This document shows, piece after piece, positions 1 to 5,826 of a stretch of 9,194 nt of DNA. The notes beneath the pieces are model-generated. The model did no database searches. It was not told the DNA's origin and saw only the letters and a list, made by a program, of their open reading frames with translations. The first letter of the stretch is position 1; every line of letters begins with the position of its first letter. Position numbers and translations under genes: made by a program. Source of the stretch: Acidobacteriota bacterium (GTDB taxonomy: Bacteria; Acidobacteriota; Terriglobia; UBA7540); assembly GCA_003165615.1 (NCBI GenBank), contig PLWR01000344.1:2003-11196 (forward strand), given 5' to 3'.

Positions 1-1655
1 TCCGAGTACCCCAGCATCACTTCCTGAAAGTCGTTGCGCGCCCGTAGAATGCGGCGGTAGATAGGATCGGCGAACAGCTCCTCCATGATGTGCGGGCCGG
101 CTTCCAAATCGTCGAGCGTTTCGAAAAGAGGAATAACATCGAGGCGGGAATGCAAACGGCGGCCGCGCGGTTCCACCAATCCCGTTTGCCGCGCCAGCAA
201 CAGCACGTCCCACACATCGGCCGCACTGGACGTCATGCTCAGAACGTAACGATACGCCGCCCCTTCCCCGTTGCGAACCTGGATGGTGCGGAGGGCGCGG
301 AATTCCTCCAGTACATGGAGCGTAGCCGCTGAAAAAGATGGACGCGGCACGGATTGAAAAAGCATTCGCTGGATCGATTGGATGCGCGCGTCGTCAGGCT
401 CAGTGGGCAGGTGCGCCTGGCGCAAAACCTCATCCGCGGCGGCGCGAGTGGCACGCGAGTGGGTGCGGAAGTCCAGGCTGGCTCCGTGAAAACCAAAAAC
501 CTGTGAGGCCACACGCAGGCGGCCGGGCCCCAGGCGCGCAATCCGCGGACTGGGATAAGCAGTCAGCAGGTCCGTCAACTTGCGCAATTCGTGCGTAAAT
601 TCCTGCGCTGTTGCGTATGCGCCCGGGGCGCGCTCCGTCGTGCGCTCCAGCCGCCACATCATGATGCGCAGCTTGCGGCGGTAGAGTTCGCTGGGCTGGT
701 CAACAGCTTCAAAAGCCCGGGTGGCGGGATAACGCCGCATGTCCCGGTCGATTTCGCGGCGCAGAGTCGCTGCCAGACGTGGGTTATTACAGGGGAACGA
801 GGCCCAGCCCAACATACGGTTGCAGGCTCCGTGGTAATAGCGAAGAATGCTCCGGCGCACCTGCTCCGCGGCTTCCAGGCTTGTCTCCGGTGTCACGAAG
901 GGATTGCCATCTCGGTCCGTCCCTACCCATGATCCCAGGCTCAAAAAGGGGACAGGCTCCGGCAGGCTCGGATAGCGGCGAACCATCTCCGCGCAAAACT
1001 TTTCCCAAAAGCTCCCCGCCAGGTCGTAGATGGTGCGTTCCAGGAAAAAGCGGGCGTTCTCACTTTCCATCTCCGGCGTCACCACGCCCTCACGCACCTC
1101 ATCGGTAAGCCATAGGGCTTCAATCCATGAATCGACGTCCCGCTCTGCGGCGGGGGTCAGGTCACCGCAGGCGGCATCCAGGGTTCTGCCCAGGCGCAGG
1201 ATGTGATTCAGAACGCTGCGGCGCTTGGCCTCCGTGGGGTGGGCGGTCAGCACCGGCTCAATGTGCATGGACTCCAGCAGCTTTTTGACGGCCGCGGCGG
1301 GCACCCCCTGCCGGCGCAATTCGCTGAACGTATGGCGCAAAGACATGGGCGCGCCTGTTCCTTGCTGGTCATGCGCGCGCAGGTGGCGGATGCGCTCGCG
1401 TTCCTCGCAAAGATTGACGAGGTGAAAGAAGAGGCTGAAAGCATGCGCGACAGCCGCGGCCTTCTCCACGGAAAGGCGGTTGACCGCGCGCTCCTTGGCC
1501 TTCAGAAGCTTGGCATTAGGGGTTTGGCGGATTTGCTTGGCAACTTTGCGCAGGACTTCAATGGCCGCAAACACTTCCGGCCCCGACTGCTCGCGAACAA
1601 TCGCGCCCAGCCGCGTCGTCAGGAACCGCACTTCCTGTCGCAAACGTTCATTCAT
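1..1655 (-). CDS. ppc: Phosphoenolpyruvate carboxylase, N-terminal 551 codons (runs off the left edge)
   Basis: The enzyme carboxylates phosphoenolpyruvate with bicarbonate to oxaloacetate, refilling the TCA cycle and feeding aspartate synthesis. The frame is open from ATG at 1655 to the window edge with no stop or frameshift. Visible motifs: VLTAHPTEAKRR (135-146) with the catalytic His at 139, matching E. coli His138; GSWVGTDRDGNP (241-252); FGFHGASLDFRTHS (387-400) with Arg397 matching E. coli Arg396; PLFETLDDLE (509-518); and VMLGYS (546-551), where the window ends inside the usual GYSDSxKDAG motif. Roughly the C-terminal 40% is missing, including the remaining catalytic Arg/Lys and effector-binding residues. 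The start fits because MNERLRQEVRFL aligns with the E. coli N-terminus. No Shine-Dalgarno sequence is visible before it; the mRNA there is pyrimidine-rich, from repeat array 1. It lies 113 bases downstream of thrC on the same strand, so co-transcription is plausible. Confidence 0.95.
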   Translation of the reverse strand, partial: MNERLRQEVRFLTTRLGAIVREQSGPEVFAAIEVLRKVAKQIRQTPNAKLLKAKERAVNRLSVEKAAAVAHAFSLFFHLVNLCEERERIRHLRAHDQQGTGAPMSLRHTFSELRRQGVPAAAVKKLLESMHIEPVLTAHPTEAKRRSVLNHILRLGRTLDAACGDLTPAAERDVDSWIEALWLTDEVREGVVTPEMESENARFFLERTIYDLAGSFWEKFCAEMVRRYPSLPEPVPFLSLGSWVGTDRDGNPFVTPETSLEAAEQVRRSILRYYHGACNRMLGWASFPCNNPRLAATLRREIDRDMRRYPATRAFEAVDQPSELYRRKLRIMMWRLERTTERAPGAYATAQEFTHELRKLTDLLTAYPSPRIARLGPGRLRVASQVFGFHGASLDFRTHSRATRAAADEVLRQAHLPTEPDDARIQSIQRMLFQSVPRPSFSAATLHVLEEFRALRTIQVRNGEGAAYRYVLSMTSSAADVWDVLLLARQTGLVEPRGRRLHSRLDVIPLFETLDDLEAGPHIMEELFADPIYRRILRARNDFQEVMLGYS

Positions 1656-1665
1656 AAGTGGAAAC

Positions 1666-1759
1666 CAGGAGTCAGGAGACGGGAGTCAGGAATCAGAATG
1701 TCTTGCCGGCCTGCGTGTTGCCTTCATTCTGACTCCTGACTCCTGTCTTCTGTCTCCAC
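1666..1759. repeat. Two-armed heptamer repeat array 1 (CAGGAGT type), imperfect inverted repeat
   Basis: The left arm holds five consecutive 7-base units: CAGGAGT, CAGGAGA, CGGGAGT, CAGGAAT, CAGAATG (1666-1700). The right arm holds the same kind of unit on the opposite strand: CATTCTG, ACTCCTG, ACTCCTG, TCTTCTG, and a weaker TCTCCAC (1725-1759). Positions 1668-1700 pair with 1725-1757 at 29 of 33 bases, leaving a 24-base GC-rich spacer (1701-1724). The array fills most of the 113-base gap between the thrC stop and the ppc start, so a transcript would carry a long hairpin there. There is no T-tract, so it is not a classical intrinsic terminator. Repeat structure is read directly from the sequence; any function (termination, mRNA stability, gene-to-gene expression ratio, or an inert mobile repeat) is inference. 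Confidence 0.9.
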
Positions 1760-1768
1760 CTCGCTACC

Positions 1769-3070
1769 CTATCTGCCCGCAGCCATCGGCCTCAGCGCGC
1801 GCTTCAATTCCCGGCGCAGCGAGGCCAGGTCAGGTTCGACTTGCAGTCGCTGGCTGTTTTCCTGGTCTTCCGAGCGGTGGCGCATGATGTACTCGGTATC
1901 TTTGAGTTGGTTGCCGGTAAGGACGCAGACGATGTCGGCGTGCCTTTCGATCTTGCCCGCCCGCACCAGCTTGCGCACGCCGGCGATGGTGGCGGCGGAA
2001 GCAGGCTCGCAGCCCACGCCATCTTCGGCCAGAACGCGTTTGGCCTCAAAGATCTCCTCATCCGTCACCGACTCGCAGAACCCGCCCGCCCAATCAAGCG
2101 CCCGCTTCGCTTTTTTCCAGTTGGCAGGATGGCCAATGCGAATGGCCGTAGCTTCCGTGTTCGGGTTCTCAACCGCCAGCAAGTCGGGCGCTCCGGCGCG
2201 CAAAGTTTGGTAGAAAGGGTTGGCGCCTGCCGCCTGAACAATAACGATGTGGGGCACTTTTTCAATGAGGCCCAAATCCTTGAGCTCGCGCAGGCCTTTG
2301 CCGATAGCGGAAGAATTCCCCAGGTTGCCGCCTGGAACCACAATGTAATCCGGAGGCCGCCAGGCGCGCTGTTCCAGCAACTCAGCGACGATGGTCTTCT
2401 GCCCTTCAATGCGGAAGGGATTGATGGAATTCACCAGATAGAGTCCCAGCTCGGGGGCGATCTCTTGCAGCAGGCGGAAAGCTTCATCGAAATTGTCGCC
2501 CACTTCCACCACCAGCGCGCCAAAGTCAAGCGCCTGGGCCAGCTTGGCGGCGGAGATTTGTTTGTAGGGAACAAACAGCAGCGCCTTCATGCCGGCGCGC
2601 GCCGCGTAAGCCGCCATGGAAGCGGAGGTGTTACCAGTTGAAGCACAAGCCACCAAGCGGACTCCGCGCGACTCCGCGCGAGTTATGCAGGCCGACATGC
2701 CGAGATCTTTAAAGGAGCCCGTGGGATTGTTGCCTTGATGTTTAATGGTCAGGTGGACCGGGCCGGCCCACCAGCCCGTCCGCCGGGTTCCGACCAACGG
2801 CGTAGAGCCTTCGGAAAGTGAAATGATGCGTGCGGTGGAACCCACAAAAGGAATCAACTCGCGGAAGCGCCATAATCCGCTGCGGTCGATCGGTTCGCCG
2901 CTCAGCCGGCGCTGGTGCCAGGTGCGCCGAAGCTGCTCCGGGTCGAAGGGATCAAAATTATATTTAACATCGAGCAGGCCACCGCAGAATTCGCAGGCGT
3001 GCAGGTCCTTCCGGGGGTCCTGCCGGCGCCCACAGGCTTCCTCGATACATTGGAGATAGGCGGAAGACAT
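1769..3070 (-). CDS. thrC: Threonine synthase (PLP-dependent, fold type II)
   Basis: The enzyme converts O-phospho-L-homoserine to L-threonine and phosphate in the cytosol, the last step of threonine synthesis. The protein is 433 residues. It begins with a Cys-rich zinc-ribbon-like segment (Cys8, Cys13, Cys26, Cys29), as in the longer class of threonine synthases. Family motifs follow: LSEGSTPL (85-92), NPTGSFKDLGMS (115-126) with PLP-binding Lys121, ACASTGNTSAS (141-151), the phosphate-binding loop VPGGNLGN (245-252), and a C-terminal VLTGNQLKDTEY. The last 40 or so residues are a charged tail of unknown role. A short AGGA lies 4 bases before the ATG and directly abuts heptamer array 2. Threonine dehydratase and cysteate synthase share the fold, but the zinc-ribbon start and the STGNTSAS/GGNLGN pair favour ThrC, as does lysC upstream. 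Confidence 0.95.
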   Translation of the reverse strand: MSSAYLQCIEEACGRRQDPRKDLHACEFCGGLLDVKYNFDPFDPEQLRRTWHQRRLSGEPIDRSGLWRFRELIPFVGSTARIISLSEGSTPLVGTRRTGWWAGPVHLTIKHQGNNPTGSFKDLGMSACITRAESRGVRLVACASTGNTSASMAAYAARAGMKALLFVPYKQISAAKLAQALDFGALVVEVGDNFDEAFRLLQEIAPELGLYLVNSINPFRIEGQKTIVAELLEQRAWRPPDYIVVPGGNLGNSSAIGKGLRELKDLGLIEKVPHIVIVQAAGANPFYQTLRAGAPDLLAVENPNTEATAIRIGHPANWKKAKRALDWAGGFCESVTDEEIFEAKRVLAEDGVGCEPASAATIAGVRKLVRAGKIERHADIVCVLTGNQLKDTEYIMRHRSEDQENSQRLQVEPDLASLRRELKRALRPMAAGR

Positions 3071-3077
3071 AAAATCC

Positions 3078-3171
3078 TAAAGGGTAAAGTGTAAAGGCAA
3101 AAGGGTAAAGGAATACAGCACGCGCCTTACACTTTATCCTCTACCCTTTATCCTTTAAACTTTGCCCTTCT
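3078..3171. repeat. Two-armed heptamer repeat array 2 (TAAAGGG type), imperfect inverted repeat
   Basis: The left arm is five contiguous heptamers: TAAAGGG, TAAAGTG, TAAAGGC, AAAAGGG, TAAAGGA (3078-3112). The right arm (3123-3171) is seven heptamers of the same type on the other strand: CGCCTTA, CACTTTA, TCCTCTA, CCCTTTA, TCCTTTA, AACTTTG, CCCTTCT. Positions 3080-3112 pair with 3137-3169 at 28 of 33 bases, with a 24-base spacer containing two of the right-arm units. AAAGGGTAAAG occurs twice, 21 bases (three units) apart. The array sits between lysC and thrC, ending 7 bases before the thrC start and 14 bases after the lysC stop. Its AT-rich composition contrasts with the GC-rich genes on both sides. 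No T-tract terminator is present. Function is unknown. Confidence 0.9.
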
Positions 3172-3185
3172 GCGGCACCGCGAGT

Positions 3186-4628
3186 CTAACTCGTTCCCAG
3201 CGTGAACTCTTCGTGAACAGCCTTCACGGCCTCCTTGACGTCGGAGGCTTTCACGGCAAAAGAAATGCTCAATTCGGAGGACCCTTGGGCGATGGCAATA
3301 ATGTTGATCCCGTGCCGTCCCAATGACCCGAAGGTACGGCCGGCGATGCCCGGCGTGCCCTCCATGTTTTCACCAATCGCCACCACGATCGCCACGTGGG
3401 GCATGACTTCAATCGATACCCTGTCATCGTGGAGCATTTCCAGCTCAAAAGTTTTTTCCAGTTGGGCCCTCACACGGCGCAAATCGGCATCATGCACGGC
3501 AAAACACAGCACGTTATCGGCGGAGGACTGCGTGACCATCAGTGTGGGAATTTCATCCAGGCTGAGCGAACCGAAGGCTTTGGCCGCCAGTTGGGGAAAG
3601 CTCAGTGATTCCTTGCCGCTAATGGTGATAAGGTCGGCCTTGCTGACGGAAGTGATGGCCTTGACGCCCTTTTGGCTATTGGTGGCGGTAGGAACGATGC
3701 ACGTGCCGCGACATGTGGGATTAAAACTGTTTTTGATCCAAACCGGGATTTTCTTTTTCATGACGGGTTGGATGGTTTTGGGGTGCAGGACCTTGGCGCC
3801 GAAAAACGAAAGCTCAATGGCCTCACGATAAGAAATTTCCGGCAAAATGTGCGCTTCCGGAACTAGGCGAGGGTCGGTGGTCATGACGCCATCGACGTCC
3901 GTCCAAATCCAGACCTCGTCAGCATCCAGAGCGGCTCCCACAATCGTGCCACTGTAATCGGATCCGCCCCGGCCGAGCGTGGTGCAAGCACCCGCACGCG
4001 TTGCGCCACGGAAGCCGGTGATGATCGGAATCACGCCGCGTTTCCGCAACCCCGCCAGGCGTTGCCGGGTTTTGACATTGGTTTCTTCGAAGATGGGCGT
4101 GGCGTTGCCGAAACAATCGTCGGTCACAATCAGTTCGGTGGCGTCCACGGCTTCCGCGGGAATCCCACGCGACCGCAGGATGGCCGCCACCAGGTTCGCG
4201 GACATCACTTCTCCCAAACTGGAAAGTGTGTCCATGGCTCGCGGCGTAACCTCGCGCACCAGCGAGAACCCTGAGCAGAGATTTTCAAAATCGGCCACGG
4301 CGTCGGCGAGTCGGGGCAGAACCGCGGCTTGCTCAGCAGCTTTCAGAAGCTGGTCGGCAACCTCGCGGTGACGGTGGGCCAGTTCGCGGCGGACGTTCTT
4401 CCAGTTCTCGCGGTCGCCCTGGCTGGCTTCGTTGGCAGCGCGGATCAGCATGTCCGTAACGCCACCCATGGCGGATACCACCACTACAAGCTCCGCCCGT
4501 TGGGCGTGGTCGGCGAGGATCTCCGCCACGTTTTTCATCCTCTCCGCGTTACCCACGGAGGTCCCGCCGAACTTCATGGCGATGAGCGGCTTCTTGCTCT
4601 TACTGGCAATTGGATTTTCTTTCACCAT
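3186..4628 (-). CDS. lysC: Aspartate kinase (monofunctional, with C-terminal ACT domains)
   Basis: The enzyme phosphorylates L-aspartate to 4-phospho-L-aspartate, the committed and usually feedback-inhibited step to lysine, threonine and methionine. The protein is 480 residues. The amino-acid-kinase domain spans about 15-310: KFGGTSVGN (19-27), VVVSAMGGVTDML (49-61), SSLGE (136-140), GRGGSDYSGT (219-228), WTDVDGVMTTDPR (242-254) and FFGAKVLHPKTI (275-286). Two ACT domains follow, about 323-395 and 410-475. The second contains TPGIAGRTFGSLGRHGINI (425-443), typical of the allosteric amino-acid site. There is no homoserine dehydrogenase domain, so it is not a ThrA/MetL fusion. The length fits the LysC/AK-III class rather than the roughly 410-residue Corynebacterium-type enzyme. 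AGGGG lies 8 bases before the ATG. It is followed by thrC and ppc on the same strand and preceded by the LysR gene. Which end product inhibits it cannot be read from the sequence. Confidence 0.95.
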   Translation of the reverse strand: MVKENPIASKSKKPLIAMKFGGTSVGNAERMKNVAEILADHAQRAELVVVVSAMGGVTDMLIRAANEASQGDRENWKNVRRELAHRHREVADQLLKAAEQAAVLPRLADAVADFENLCSGFSLVREVTPRAMDTLSSLGEVMSANLVAAILRSRGIPAEAVDATELIVTDDCFGNATPIFEETNVKTRQRLAGLRKRGVIPIITGFRGATRAGACTTLGRGGSDYSGTIVGAALDADEVWIWTDVDGVMTTDPRLVPEAHILPEISYREAIELSFFGAKVLHPKTIQPVMKKKIPVWIKNSFNPTCRGTCIVPTATNSQKGVKAITSVSKADLITISGKESLSFPQLAAKAFGSLSLDEIPTLMVTQSSADNVLCFAVHDADLRRVRAQLEKTFELEMLHDDRVSIEVMPHVAIVVAIGENMEGTPGIAGRTFGSLGRHGINIIAIAQGSSELSISFAVKASDVKEAVKAVHEEFTLGTS

Positions 4629-4675
4629 TATGACAACCCCTGCGGACAGAGCATTGCCCTGCTGAGCTTTACGAA

Positions 4676-4691
4676 TCCGTCAACTGACGGA
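4676..4691. promoter_or_regulatory. 16-base dyad between the LysR gene and lysC
   Basis: TCCGTCA-AC-TGACGGA is a perfect 7-bp inverted repeat. It begins 3 bases after the LysR stop codon and ends 47 bases before the lysC start. As RNA it could form a 6-bp stem with an AGTT loop, but no T-run follows, so an efficient intrinsic terminator is unlikely. As DNA it could be a regulator site in front of lysC. Both readings are inference. Confidence 0.4.
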
Positions 4692-4694
4692 CCG

Positions 4695-5624
4695 CTAGCG
4701 AATTGTACCCGAATTCGTTGCGGAGGAAGCGCTGGCAATGACGGTCTTGGTTGTTTCACGCACGACGTCAATAAAGACCTTGGTGGGAAGCGACAGGTAG
4801 CGGTCCTGGCGATAGACCAAGCCCAGCTCCCGGAAAATTTTCTGGCCTTCCAGCGGGATCAATTTCAGTACGCCCGCGGCGACTTCCGGCTGCACGTAGG
4901 TTCGGCTGATCAGGGAAATCCCCAGGCCGGCGCCCACAAATTTCTTGATGGTCTCAACGCTCGCCAGCTCCATGGAAATTTGCAGGTGATCACGTTGCGC
5001 GCGCAGCAGGCGGTCAATGACCACGCGCGTATGGCCGGTCTTGGGCAGGATCAGAGGGTGCTGAGCAAGCTCTTCCACCGTCACGGTCTTGTTCTTGGCC
5101 AAAGCATGACCCTTCGGCACCACCACCTGGACTTCATCACGAAAGACCGGGATCACTTCCATGTTGGTGGCGGTCGTCGGCAGAGTAACAATTCCCAGGT
5201 CAACCGCGCCCTCTTGAACCTTCTGAAGAATCTTGTGGCTGAAGTTCCGGTAGATGCTGATTTGGACGAGCGGATAGAGCTGCTTGAAGCGGAAAAAGGT
5301 CTTGGGCAAAACGTAGAGACAAGTGGCTTCGTTGGCGCCGATGAAGAGCTTGCCCCGCGGGGTCTGGTTCAATTCCGCAATCGCCTGAAGAGCTTCTTTG
5401 TGCATCAGCAGCATCTTCTCTGCATAACGAAAGAGAATCTCGCCGGCGGGCGTCATTAAGACTTTCTTCCCGCTGCGGTCGAAGAGTTTTTCCCCACATT
5501 CCTGTTCGAGCAGGCGAACCTGCGCGCTGATTGCGGGTTGCGTGCGAAACAGCTTCTCCGCCGCCCGGGAGAAGCTCTGCAACTTCGCCACCTCTAAGAA
5601 ACTGCCGATCTGGTCGTAGTCCAT
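4695..5624 (-). CDS. LysR-family transcriptional regulator
   Basis: This is a DNA-binding regulator with an effector-sensing domain, 309 residues from the chosen start. The N-terminal winged HTH covers about 4-62: MDYDQIGSFLEVAKLQSFSR, then AAEKLF, TQPAISAQVRLLEQECGEKLF and TPAGEILF, all in the usual LysR order. The two-lobed periplasmic-binding-protein-like domain follows from about 91 to 295 (GKLFIGANEA; VDLGIVTLP; FVGAGLGISLI at 229-239). The frame stays open upstream to 5750, but the extra 42 residues are low-complexity and no LysR protein needs them, so ATG 5624 is preferred. No good Shine-Dalgarno is visible before it. It lies 66 bases upstream of lysC on the same strand, unlike many LysR regulators, which are divergent from their targets. 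It may control lysC-thrC-ppc, but the ligand is unknown. General appearance recalls CysL/CbbR-like members; I would not assign a subfamily. Confidence 0.93.
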   Translation of the reverse strand: MDYDQIGSFLEVAKLQSFSRAAEKLFRTQPAISAQVRLLEQECGEKLFDRSGKKVLMTPAGEILFRYAEKMLLMHKEALQAIAELNQTPRGKLFIGANEATCLYVLPKTFFRFKQLYPLVQISIYRNFSHKILQKVQEGAVDLGIVTLPTTATNMEVIPVFRDEVQVVVPKGHALAKNKTVTVEELAQHPLILPKTGHTRVVIDRLLRAQRDHLQISMELASVETIKKFVGAGLGISLISRTYVQPEVAAGVLKLIPLEGQKIFRELGLVYRQDRYLSLPTKVFIDVVRETTKTVIASASSATNSGTIR

Positions 5625-5826
5625 TGTGTTTGCTTGTCTGCGAACCTCTACTCTAGCAAATTGCGGCGAGTCCGCGCGAAGAAAAGTGGCGGGACGCAGA
5701 AATGAGCCGGGGCCACGGAAGGAATGAGAAGCGAGGGCAAGGCTGTTCACATCGGCTTTGCCAATGAACCCTCCCTATCCAACTCTGGCCCCCCCTCGAG
5801 CCCCTCAAGGGTCAGGCCGCCCCCCA

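Noticed and set aside
1668..1757. Reading arrays 1 and 2 as ordinary Rho-independent terminators or as CRISPR
   Set aside because: There is no T-tract after either hairpin, and the units are contiguous 7-mers without spacers, so neither class fits.
1841..2641. Long plus-strand open frame opposite thrC (266 codons)
   Set aside because: It lies antisense to a clearly recognised gene in GC-rich sequence, and its translation has no family character.
2661..2680. Exact tandem duplication of a 10-base unit (ACTCCGCGCG) inside thrC
   Set aside because: A recent 10-base duplication would shift the frame. The encoded segment keeps the length normal for threonine synthases, so it is a chance result of Arg/Ser/Gly codons.
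4329..5459. Long plus-strand open frame opposite lysC and the LysR gene (376 codons)
   Set aside because: It crosses the boundary of two strongly supported antisense genes and has no recognisable domain; it is a mirror of their codon bias.
5625..5750. Extension of the LysR reading frame upstream to ATG 5750
   Set aside because: The extra 42 residues are not LysR-like, and the HTH begins directly at MDYDQIGSFL, the normal family start.
5625..5826. Possible third repeat array between the M28 gene and the LysR gene
   Set aside because: The left part is purine-rich and the right part pyrimidine-rich, as in the real arrays, but I could find no 7-base period and no long pairing; only short pairings such as CCCT-CA-AGGG are present.
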